Origin: Xylocopa sonorina
Taxonomy: Eukaryota > Arthropoda > Insecta > Hymenoptera > Apidae
Direction: 5' to 3'
Assembly (NCBI RefSeq): GCF_050948175.1
Contig: NW_027490091.1
Location: 310,001-374,000, forward strand
Length of the DNA: 64,000 bases
Shown here: in pieces, positions 37,413 through 49,474 of the stretch
Position numbering within the stretch: position 1 is the first letter of the stretch
Layout: every line of letters begins with the position of its first letter
Notes under the pieces: model-generated
What the model was told of the DNA's origin: nothing
The model's input: only the letters and a program-made list of their open reading frames with translations
The model's database searches: none
Translations under genes and position numbers: made by a program

Positions 37413-39825
37413 TACGAATTTTAACTCTCGGTGGGCACTTTTCTCTTCAAACTACTGTCAATATTCAGATTTTAAATATTGGTTGAAATCTTTTTGTCAA
37501 ACAGTCGTCAATAAACGAATTTTTATACTAGGTTGTAATTTTTTTCTACAAACTATCGCCTACATACGAAATTCAACTCTCGGTGGGAATTTTTTGGTCA
37601 AACTACCGTCAATGTACGAATTTTGACACTCGGTGGGAACTTTTTTCTTCAAACTACTGTCAATACTCAAATTTTAACTATTGTTTGAGATCTTTTTGTT
37701 AAACAATTGCAAATAAACGAATTTTAATACTAGGTTGGAATTTTTTTCTTCAAACTATCGCATATACGAAATTTAACTCTCGGCAGGAATTTTTTGGTCA
37801 AGCTACCATCAATGTTCGAATTTTAACTCACGGTGGGCACTTTTTTCTTCAAACTACTGTCAATACTCAAATTTTAACTATTGTTTGAGATCTTTTTGTT
37901 AAACAATTGCAAATAAAGGAATTTTAATACTAGGTTGGAATTTTTTTCTTCAAACTATCGCATATACGAAATTTAACTCTCGGTAGGAATTTTTTGGTCA
38001 AGCTACCGTCAATGTTCAAATTTTAACTTTCGGTGGGCACTTTTTTCTTCAAACTACTGTCAATATTCATATTTTAACTATTGGTTGAAATCTTTTTGTC
38101 AACAATCGTCAATAGACGAATTTTAATACTAGGTTGGAATTTTTTCCTTCAAACTATCGCCTATATACGAAATTTAACTCTCGGTGGGAATTTTTTGGTC
38201 AAGCTACCGTCAATGTACGAATTTTAACCCTCGGTGGGCACTTTTTTCTTCAAACTACTGTCAATATTCAAATTTTATCTATTGGTTGATATCTTTTTGT
38301 CAAACATTCGTCAATAAACGAATTTTTAAACTAGGTTGTAACTTTTTTCATCAAATTATCGCCTACATACGAAATTCAACTCTCGGTGGGAATTTTTTGG
38401 TCAAACTACCGTCAATGTACGAATTTTGACTCTCGGTGGGAACTTTTTTCTTCAAACTACTGTCAATACTCAAATTTTAACTATTGTTTGAGATCTTTTT
38501 GTTAAACAATTGCAAATAAACGAATTTTAATACTAGGTTGGAATTTTTTTCTTCAAACTATCACATATACGAAATTTAACTCTCGGCAGGAATTTTTTGG
38601 TCAAACTACCGTCAATGTACGAATTTTAACTCTCGGTGGGCACTTTTCTCTTCAAACTACTGTCAATATTCAGATTTTAAATATTGGTTGAGATCTTTTT
38701 GTTAAACAATTGTAAATAAACGAATTTTAATACTAGGTTGGAATTTTTTCCTTCAAACTATCGCCTATATACGAAATTTAACTCTCGGTAGGAATTTTTT
38801 GGTCAAGCTACCGTCAATGTACGAATTTTAACTCTCGGTGGGCACTTTTTTCTTCAAACTACTGCCAATTTTCAAATTTTATCTATTGGTTGATATCTTT
38901 TTGTCAAACATTCGTCAATAAACGAATTTTTAAACTAGGTTGTAACTTTTTTCATCAAATTATCGCCTACATACGAAATTCAACTCTCGGTGGGAATTTT
39001 TTGGTCAAACTACCGTCAATGTACGAATTTTGACTCTCGGTGGGAACTTTTTTCTTCAAACTACTGTCAATACTCAAATTTTAACTATTGTTTGAGATCT
39101 TTTTGTTATACAATTGCAAATAAACGAATTTTAATACTAGGTTGGAATTTTTTTCTTCAAACTATCACATATACGAAATTTAACTCTCGGCAGGAATTTT
39201 TTGGTCAAACTACCGTCAATGTACGAATTTTAACTCTCGGTGGGCACTTTTTTCTTCAAACTACTGTCAATATTCAAATTTTATCTATTGGTTGATATCT
39301 TTTTGTCAAACATTCGTCAATAAACGAATTTTTAAACTAGGTTGTAACTTTTTTCATCAAATTATCGCCTACATACGAAATTCAACTCTCGGTGGGAATT
39401 TTTTGGTCAAACTACCGTCAATGTACGAATTTTGACTCTCGGTGGGAACTTTTTTCTTCAAACTACTGTCAATACTCAAATTTTAACTATTGTTTGAGAT
39501 CTTTTTGTTAAACAATTGCAAATAAACGAATTTTAATACTAGGTTGGAATTTTTTTCTTCAAACTATCACATATACGAAATTTAACTCTCGGCAGGAATT
39601 TTTTGGTCAAACTACCGTCAATGTACGAATTTTAACTCTCGGTGGGCACTTTTTTCTTCAAACTACTGTCAATATTCAAATTTTATCTATTGGTTGATAT
39701 CTTTTTGTCAAACATTCGTCAATAAACGAATTTTTAAACTAGGTTGTAACTTTTTTCATCAAATTATCGCCTACATGCGAAATTCAACTCTCGGTGGGAA
39801 TTTTTTGGTCAAACTACCGTCAATG
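37413..39825 (+). repeat. 2413-bp, 12-monomer HOR, copy 1
   Basis: Monomer order from the type D start: D, C, H, E, P, C, A, B, C, B, C, B. H (about 37815) joins a ctcacggtggg alpha to a C-type beta and has aaaggaatttt in gamma. E follows near 38015. P (38216) is a B type with aaccctcgg. The C at about 39022 has gttatacaattg, which removes a TAA stop and lets a 101-codon frame run on. Markers gacactcgg near 37625, ggtagg in the A delta near 38788 and actgcc near 38863 recur in the next copies. Confidence 0.9.
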
Positions 39826-42238
39826 TACGAATTTTAACTCTCGGTGGGCACTTTTCTCTTCAAACTACTGTCAATATTCAGATTTTAAATATTGGTTGAA
39901 ATCTTTTTGTCAAACAGTCGTCAATAAACGAATTTTTATACTAGGTTGTAATTTTTTTCTACAAACTATCGCCTACATACGAAATTCAACTCTCGGTGGG
40001 AATTTTTTGGTCAAACTACCGTCAATGTACGAATTTTGACACTCGGTGGGAACTTTTTTCTTCAAACTACTGTCAATACTCAAATTTTAACTATTGTTTG
40101 AGATCTTTTTGTTAAACAATTGCAAATAAACGAATTTTAATACTAGGTTGGAATTTTTTTCTTCAAACTATCGCATATACGAAATTTAACTCTCGGCAGG
40201 AATTTTTTGGTCAAGCTACCATCAATGTTCGAATTTTAACTCACGGTGGGCACTTTTTTCTTCAAACTACTGTCAATACTCAAATTTTAACTATTGTTTG
40301 AGATCTTTTTGTTAAACAATTGCAAATAAAGGAATTTTAATACTAGGTTGGAATTTTTTTCTTCAAACTATCGCATATACGAAATTTAACTCTCGGTAGG
40401 AATTTTTTGGTCAAGCTACCGTCAATGTTCAAATTTTAACTTTCGGTGGGCACTTTTTTCTTCAAACTACTGTCAATATTCATATTTTAACTATTGGTTG
40501 AAATCTTTTTGTCAACAATCGTCAATAGACGAATTTTAATACTAGGTTGGAATTTTTTCCTTCAAACTATCGCCTATATACGAAATTTAACTCTCGGTGG
40601 GAATTTTTTGGTCAAGCTACCGTCAATGTACGAATTTTAACCCTCGGTGGGCACTTTTTTCTTCAAACTACTGTCAATATTCAAATTTTATCTATTGGTT
40701 GATATCTTTTTGTCAAACATTCGTCAATAAACGAATTTTTAAACTAGGTTGTAACTTTTTTCATCAAATTATCGCCTACATACGAAATTCAACTCTCGGT
40801 GGGAATTTTTTGGTCAAACTACCGTCAATGTACGAATTTTGACTCTCGGTGGGAACTTTTTTCTTCAAACTACTGTCAATACTCAAATTTTAACTATTGT
40901 TTGAGATCTTTTTGTTAAACAATTGCAAATAAACGAATTTTAATACTAGGTTGGAATTTTTTTCTTCAAACTATCACATATACGAAATTTAACTCTCGGC
41001 AGGAATTTTTTGGTCAAACTACCGTCAATGTACGAATTTTAACTCTCGGTGGGCACTTTTCTCTTCAAACTACTGTCAATATTCAGATTTTAAATATTGG
41101 TTGAGATCTTTTTGTTAAACAATTGTAAATAAACGAATTTTAATACTAGGTTGGAATTTTTTCCTTCAAACTATCGCCTATATACGAAATTTAACTCTCG
41201 GTAGGAATTTTTTGGTCAAGCTACCGTCAATGTACGAATTTTAACTCTCGGTGGGCACTTTTTTCTTCAAACTACTGCCAATTTTCAAATTTTATCTATT
41301 GGTTGATATCTTTTTGTCAAACATTCGTCAATAAACGAATTTTTAAACTAGGTTGTAACTTTTTTCATCAAATTATCGCCTACATACGAAATTCAACTCT
41401 CGGTGGGAATTTTTTGGTCAAACTACCGTCAATGTACGAATTTTGACTCTCGGTGGGAACTTTTTTCTTCAAACTACTGTCAATACTCAAATTTTAACTA
41501 TTGTTTGAGATCTTTTTGTTATACAATTGCAAATAAACGAATTTTAATACTAGGTTGGAATTTTTTTCTTCAAACTATCACATATACGAAATTTAACTCT
41601 CGGCAGGAATTTTTTGGTCAAACTACCGTCAATGTACGAATTTTAACTCTCGGTGGGCACTTTTTTCTTCAAACTACTGTCAATATTCAAATTTTATCTA
41701 TTGGTTGATATCTTTTTGTCAAACATTCGTCAATAAACGAATTTTTAAACTAGGTTGTAACTTTTTTCATCAAATTATCGCCTACATACGAAATTCAACT
41801 CTCGGTGGGAATTTTTTGGTCAAACTACCGTCAATGTACGAATTTTGACTCTCGGTGGGAACTTTTTTCTTCAAACTACTGTCAATACTCAAATTTTAAC
41901 TATTGTTTGAGATCTTTTTGTTAAACAATTGCAAATAAACGAATTTTAATACTAGGTTGGAATTTTTTTCTTCAAACTATCACATATACGAAATTTAACT
42001 CTCGGCAGGAATTTTTTGGTCAAACTACCGTCAATGTACGAATTTTAACTCTCGGTGGGCACTTTTTTCTTCAAACTACTGTCAATATTCAAATTTTATC
42101 TATTGGTTGATATCTTTTTGTCAAACATTCGTCAATAAACGAATTTTTAAACTAGGTTGTAACTTTTTTCATCAAATTATCGCCTACATGCGAAATTCAA
42201 CTCTCGGTGGGAATTTTTTGGTCAAACTACCGTCAATG
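39826..42238 (+). repeat. 2413-bp, 12-monomer HOR, copy 2
   Basis: Same order and same private markers as the preceding copy at exactly +2413: D at 39826, gacactcgg near 40038, aaaggaatttt near 40330, aaccctcgg near 40640, gttatacaattg near 41518, ctacatgcg near 42188. I saw no difference from copy 1 at the markers compared. Confidence 0.9.
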
Positions 42239-44449
42239 TACGAATTTTAACTCTCGGTGGGCACTTTTCTCTTCAAACTACTGTCAATATTCAGATTTTA
42301 AATATTGGTTGAAATCTTTTTGTCAAACAGTCGTCAATAAACGAATTTTTATACTAGGTTGTAATTTTTTTCTACAAACTATCGCCTACATACGAAATTC
42401 AACTCTCGGTGGGAATTTTTTGGTCAAACTACCGTCAATGTACGAATTTTGACACTCGGTGGGAACTTTTTTCTTCAAACTACTGTCAATACTCAAATTT
42501 TAACTATTGTTTGAGATCTTTTTGTTAAACAATTGCAAATAAACGAATTTTAATACTAGGTTGGAATTTTTTTCTTCAAACTATCGCATATACGAAATTT
42601 AACTCTCGGCAGGAATTTTTTGGTCAAGCTACCATCAATGTTCGAATTTTAACTCACGGTGGGCACTTTTTTCTTCAAACTACTGTCAATACTCAAATTT
42701 TAACTATTGTTTGAGATCTTTTTGTTAAACAATTGCAAATAAAGGAATTTTAATACTAGGTTGGAATTTTTTTCTTCAAACTATCGCATATACGAAATTT
42801 AACTCTCGGTAGGAATTTTTTGGTCAAGCTACCGTCAATGTTCAAATTTTAACTTTCGGTGGGCACTTTTTTCTTCAAACTACTGTCAATATTCATATTT
42901 TAACTATTGGTTGAAATCTTTTTGTCAACAATCGTCAATAGACGAATTTTAATACTAGGTTGGAATTTTTTCCTTCAAACTATCGCCTATATACGAAATT
43001 TAACTCTCGGTGGGAATTTTTTGGTCAAGCTACCGTCAATGTACGAATTTTAACCCTCGGTGGGCACTTTTTTCTTCAAACTACTGTCAATATTCAAATT
43101 TTATCTATTGGTTGATATCTTTTTGTCAAACATTCGTCAATAAACGAATTTTTAAACTAGGTTGTAACTTTTTTCATCAAATTATCGCCTACATACGAAA
43201 TTCAACTCTCGGTGGGAATTTTTTGGTCAAACTACCGTCAATGTACGAATTTTGACTCTCGGTGGGAACTTTTTTCTTCAAACTACTGTCAATACTCAAA
43301 TTTTAACTATTGTTTGAGATCTTTTTGTTAAACAATTGCAAATAAACGAATTTTAATACTAGGTTGGAATTTTTTTCTTCAAACTATCACATATACGAAA
43401 TTTAACTCTCGGCAGGAATTTTTTGGTCAAACTACCGTCAATGTACGAATTTTAACTCTCGGTGGGCACTTTTCTCTTCAAACTACTGTCAATATTCAGA
43501 TTTTAAATATTGGTTGAGATCTTTTTGTTAAACAATTGTAAATAAACGAATTTTAATACTAGGTTGGAATTTTTTCCTTCAAACTATCGCCTATATACGA
43601 AATTTAACTCTCGGTAGGAATTTTTTGGTCAAGCTACCGTCAATGTACGAATTTTAACTCTCGGTGGGCACTTTTTTCTTCAAACTACTGCCAATTTTCA
43701 AATTTTATCTATTGGTTGATATCTTTTTGTCAAACATTCGTCAATAAACGAATTTTTAAACTAGGTTGTAACTTTTTTCATCAAATTATCGCCTACATAC
43801 GAAATTCAACTCTCGGTGGGAATTTTTTGGTCAAACTACCGTCAATGTACGAATTTTGACTCTCGGTGGGAACTTTTTTCTTCAAACTACTGTCAATACT
43901 CAAATTTTAACTATTGTTTGAGATCTTTTTGTTATACAATTGCAAATAAACGAATTTTAATACTAGGTTGGAATTTTTTTCTTCAAACTATCACATATAC
44001 GAAATTTAACTCTCGGCAGGAATTTTTTGGTCAAACTACCGTCAATGTACGAATTTTAACTCTCGGTGGGCACTTTTTTCTTCAAACTACTGTCAATATT
44101 CAAATTTTATCTATTGGTTGATATCTTTTTGTCAAACATTCGTCAATAAACGAATTTTTAAACTAGGTTGTAACTTTTTTCATCAAATTATCGCCTACAT
44201 ACGAAATTCAACTCTCGGTGGGAATTTTTTGGTCAAACTACCGTCAATGTACGAATTTTGACTCTCGGTGGGAACTTTTTTCTTCAAACTACTGTCAATA
44301 CTCAAATTTTAACTATTGTTTGAGATCTTTTTGTTAAACAATTGCAAATAAACGAATTTTAATACTAGGTTGGAATTTTTTTCTTCAAACTATCACATAT
44401 ACGAAATTTAACTCTCGGCAGGAATTTTTTGGTCAAACTACCGTCAATG
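42239..44449 (+). repeat. 2413-bp HOR, copy 3, truncated to 11 monomers
   Basis: Starts with D at 42239 and follows the same order through the gttatacaattg C near 43934 and the next B and C. Near 44450 the expected twelfth monomer (B) is replaced by an A/C chimera with aacactcgg, so the unit is cut at 2211 bp. Confidence 0.88.
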
Positions 44450-45051
44450 TACGAATTTTAACACTCGGTGGGCACTTTTCTCTTCAAACTACTGTCAATA
44501 TTCAGATTTTAAATATTGGTTGAGATCTTTTTGTTAAACAATTGTAAATAAACGAATTTTAATACTAGGTTGGAATTTTTTTCTTCAAACTATCACATAT
44601 ACGAAATTTAACTCTCGGCAGGAATTTTTTGGTCAAACTACCGTCAATGTACGAATTTTAACTCTCGGTGGGCACTTTTTTCTTCAAACTACTGTCAATA
44701 TTCAAATTTTATCTATTGGTTGATATTTTTTTGTCAAACATTCGTCGATAAACGAATTTTTAAACTAGGTTGTAACTTTTTTCATCAAATTATCGCCTAC
44801 ATACGAAATTCAACTCTCGGTGGGAATTTTTTGGTCAAACTACCGTCAATGTACGAATTTTGACTCTCGGTGGGAACTTTTTTCTTCAAACTACTGTCAA
44901 TACTCAAATTTTAACTATTGTTTGAGATCTTTTTGTTAAACAATTTCAAATAAACGAATTTTAATACTAGGTTGGAATTTTTTTCTTCAAACTATCACAT
45001 ATACGAAATTTAACTCTCGGCAGGAATTTTTTGGTCAAACTACCGTCAATG
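44450..45051 (+). repeat. 602-bp chimera unit (A/C, B, C)
   Basis: Chimeric monomer 44450-44649 with A-type alpha and beta (aacactcgg, ttttctcttc, cagattttaaatattgg) and C-type gamma and delta. It is followed by a B with ttgatatttttttg and cgtcgataaac and a C with acaatttcaaat. Close relatives are at 9457-10058 and 48069-48670; the latter is 3619 bp downstream. Confidence 0.85.
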
Positions 45052-48000
45052 TACGAATTTTAACTCTCGGTGGGCACTTTTCTCTTCAAACTACTGTCAA
45101 TATTCAGATTTTAAATATTGGTTGAGATCTTTTTGTTAAACAATTGTAAATAAACGAATTTTAATACTAGGTTGGAATTTTTTCCTTCAAACTATCGCCT
45201 ATATACGAAATTTAACTCTCGGTGGGAATTTTTTGGTCAAGCTACCGTCAATGTACGAATTTTAACTCTCGGTGGGCACTTTTTTCTTCAAACTACTGCC
45301 AATTTTCAAATTTTATCTATTGGTTGATATCTTTTTGTCAAACATTCGTCAATAAACGAATTTTTAAACTAGGTTGTAACTTTTTTCATCAAATTATCGC
45401 CTACATACGAAATTCAACTCTCGGTGGGAATTTTTTGGTCAAACTACCGTCAATGTACGAATTTTGACTCTCGGTGGGAACTTTTTTCTTCAAACTACTG
45501 TCAATACTCAAATTTTAACTATTGTTTGAGATCTTTTTGTTAAACAATTGCAAATAAACGAATTTTAATACTAGGTTGGAATTTTTTTCTTCAAACTATC
45601 ACATATACGAAATTTAACTCTCGGCAGGAATTTTTTGGTCAAACTACCGTCAATGTACGAATTTTAACTCTCGGTGGGCACTTTTTTCTTCAAACTACTG
45701 TCAATATTCAAATTTTATCTATTGGTTGATATCTTTTTGTCAAACATTCGTCAATAAACGAATTTTTAAACTAGGTTGTAACTTTTTTCATCAAATTATC
45801 GCCTACATGCGAAATTCAACTCTCGGTGGGAATTTTTTGGTCAAACTACCGTCAATGTACGAATTTTAACTCTCGGTGGGCACTTTTCTCTTCAAACTAC
45901 TGTCAATATTCAGATTTTAAATATTGGTTGAAATCTTTTTGTCAAACAGTCGTCAATAAACGAATTTTTATACTAGGTTGTAATTTTTTTCTACAAACTA
46001 TCGCCTACATACGAAATTCAACTCTCGGTGGGAATTTTTTGGTCAAACTACCGTCAATGTACGAATTTTGACTCTCGGTGGGAACTTTTTTCTTCAAACT
46101 ACTGTCAATACTCAAATTTTAACTATTGTTTGAGATCTTTTTGTTAAACAATTGCAAATAAACGAATTTTAATACTAGGTTGGAATTTTTTTCTTCAAAC
46201 TATCGCATATACGAAATTTAACTCTCGGCAGGAATTTTTTGGTCAAGCTACCATCAATGTTCGAATTTTAACTCACGGTGGGCACTTTTTTCTTCAAACT
46301 ACTGTCAATACTCAAATTTTAACTATTGTTTGAGATCTTTTTGTTAAACAATTGCAAATAAAGGAATTTTAATACTAGGTTGGAATTTTTTTCTTCAAAC
46401 TATCGCATATACGAAATTTAACTCTCGGTAGGAATTTTATGGTCAAGCTACCGTCAATGTTCAAATTTTAACTTTCGGTGGGCACTTTTTTCTTCAAACT
46501 ACTGTCAATATTCATATTTTAACTATTGGTTGAAATCTTTTTGTCAACAATCGTCAATAGACGAATTTTAATACTAGGTTGGAATTTTTTCCTTCAAACT
46601 ATCGCCTATATACGAAATTTAACTCTCGGTGGGAATTTTTTGGTCAAGCTACCGTCAATGTACGAATTTTAACCCTCGGTGGGCACTTTTTTCTTCAAAC
46701 TACTGTCAATATTCAAATTTTATCTATTGGTTGATATCTTTTTGTCAAACATTCGTCAATAAACGAATTTTTAAACTAGGTTGTAACTTTTTTCATCAAA
46801 TTATCGCCTACATACGAAATTCAACTCTCGGTGGGAATTTTTTGGTCAAACTACCGTCAATGTACGAATTTTGACTCTCGGTGGGAACTTTTTTCTTCAA
46901 ACTACTGTCAATACTCAAATTTTAACTATTGTTTGAGATCTTTTTGTTAAACAATTGCAAATAAACGAATTTTAATACTAGGTTGGAATTTTTTTCTTCA
47001 AACTATCACATATACGAAATTTAACTCTCGGCAGGAATTTTTTGGTCAAACTACCGTCAATGTACGAATTTTAACTCTCGGTGGGCACTTTTCTCTTCAA
47101 ACTACTGTCAATATTCAGATTTTAAATATTGGTTGAGATCTTTTTGTTAAACAATTGTAAATAAACGAATTTTAATACTAGGTTGGAATTTTTTCCTTCA
47201 AACTATCGCCTATATACGAAATTTAACTCTCGGTAGGAATTTTTTGGTCAAGCTACCGTCAATGTACGAATTTTAACTCTCGGTGGGCACTTTTTTCTTC
47301 AAACTACTGCCAATTTTCAAATTTTATCTATTGGTTGATATCTTTTTGTCAAACATTCGTCAATAAACGAATTTTTAAACTAGGTTGTAACTTTTTTCAT
47401 CAAATTATCGCCTACATACGAAATTCAACTCTCGGTGGGAATTTTTTGGTCAAACTACCGTCAATGTACGAATTTTGACTCTCGGTGGGAACTTTTTTCT
47501 TCAAACTACTGTCAATACTCAAATTTTAACTATTGTTTGAGATCTTTTTGTTATACAATTGCAAATAAACGAATTTTAATACTAGGTTGGAATTTTTTTC
47601 TTCAAACTATCACATATACGAAATTTAACTCTCGGCAGGAATTTTTTGGTCAAACTACCGTCAATGTACGAATTTTAACTCTCGGTGGGCACTTTTTTCT
47701 TCAAACTACTGTCAATATTCAAATTTTATCTATTGGTTGATATCTTTTTGTCAAACATTCGTCAATAAACGAATTTTTAAACTAGGTTGTAACTTTTTTC
47801 ATCAAATTATCGCCTACATACGAAATTCAACTCTCGGTGGGAATTTTTTGGTCAAACTACCGTCAATGTACGAATTTTGACTCTCGGTGGGAACTTTTTT
47901 CTTCAAACTACTGTCAATACTCAAATTTTAACTATTGTTTGAGATCTTTTTGTTAAACAATTGCAAATAAACGAATTTTAATACTAGGTTGGAATTTTTT

Positions 48001-48068
48001 TCTTCAAACTATCACATATACGAAATTTAACTCTCGGCAGGAATTTTTTGGTCAAACTACCGTCAATG
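45052..48068 (+). repeat. ABC, B, then truncated 2413-bp HOR copy 4
   Basis: Trimer 45052-45655 and B 45656-45857, then D at 45858 and the 2413 order for 11 monomers. It resembles 36607-39.6 kb at offset 8445 and 41.7-44.86 kb at offset 3619. Differences from copies 1-3 are gactctcgg in place of gacactcgg near 46071 and a private ggaattttatgg near 46432. Confidence 0.85.
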
Positions 48069-49474
48069 TACGAATTTTAACACTCGGTGGGCACTTTTCT
48101 CTTCAAACTACTGTCAATATTCAGATTTTAAATATTGGTTGAGATCTTTTTGTTAAACAATTGTAAATAAACGAATTTTAATACTAGGTTGGAATTTTTT
48201 TCTTCAAACTATCACATATACGAAATTTAACTCTCGGCAGGAATTTTTTGGTCAAACTACCGTCAATGTACGAATTTTAACTCTCGGTGGGCACTTTTTT
48301 CTTCAAACTACTGTCAATATTCAAATTTTATCTATTGGTTGATATTTTTTTGTCAAACATTCGTCGATAAACGAATTTTTAAACTAGGTTGTAACTTTTT
48401 TCATCAAATTATCGCCTACATACGAAATTCAACTCTCGGTGGGAATTTTTTGGTCAAACTACCGTCAATGTACGAATTTTGACTCTCGCTGGGAACTTTT
48501 TTCTTCAAACTACTGTCAATACTCAAATTTTAACTATTGTTTGAGATCTTTTTGTTAAACAATTGCAAATAAACGAATTTTAATACTAGGTTGGAATTTT
48601 TTTCTTCAAACTATCGCATATACGAAATTTAACTCTCGGCAGGAATTTTTTGGTCAAGCTACCATCAATGTTCGAATTTTAACTCACGGTGGGCACTTTT
48701 TTCTTCAAACTACTGTCAATATTCAAATTTTATCTATTGGTTGATATCTTTTTGTCAAACATTCGTCAATAAACGAATTTTTAAACTAGGTTGTAACTTT
48801 TTTCATCAAATTATCGCCTACATACGAAATTCAACTCTCGGTGGGAATTTTTTGGTCAAACTACCGTCAATGTACGAATTTTGACTCTCGGTGGGAACTT
48901 TTTTCTTCAAACTACTGTCAATACTCAAATTTTAACTATTGTTTGAGATCTTTTTGTTAAACAATTGCAAATAAACGAATTTTAATACTAGGTTGGAATT
49001 TTTTTCTTCAAACTATCGCATATACGAAATTTAACTCTCGGCAGGAATTTTTTGGTCAAGCTACCATCAATGTTCGAATTTTAACTCACGGTGGGCACTT
49101 TTTTCTTCAAACTACTGTCAATATTCAAATTTTATCTATTGGTTGATATCTTTTTGTCAAACATTCGTCAATAAACGAATTTTTAAACTAGGTTGTAACT
49201 TTTTTCATCAAATTATCGCCTACATACGAAATTCAACTCTCGGTGGGAATTTTTTGGTCAAACTACCGTCAATGTACGAATTTTGACTCTCGGTGGGAAC
49301 TTTTTTCTTCAAACTACTGTCAATACTCAAATTTTAACTATTGTTTGAGATCTTTTTGTTAAACAATTGCAAATAAACGAATTTTAATACTAGGTTGGAA
49401 TTTTTTTCTTCAAACTATCACATATACGAAATTTAACTCTCGGCAGGAATTTTTTGGTCAAACTACCGTCAATG
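48069..49474 (+). repeat. Chimera unit and two BC dimers
   Basis: A/C chimera 48069-48268, B with ttgatatttttttg/cgtcgataaac, then a C with ctcgctggg near 48486, ending at 48670. Two dimers with the ctcacggtggg alpha fill 48671-49474. No other sequence is present. Confidence 0.83.

Noticed and set aside
38990..39295. 101-codon frame repeated in the 2413-bp HOR
   Set aside because: It is longer only because gttatacaattg replaces gttaaacaattg, removing a TAA stop. The rest is ordinary repeat sequence in the same frame, so this is chance read-through, not a gene.
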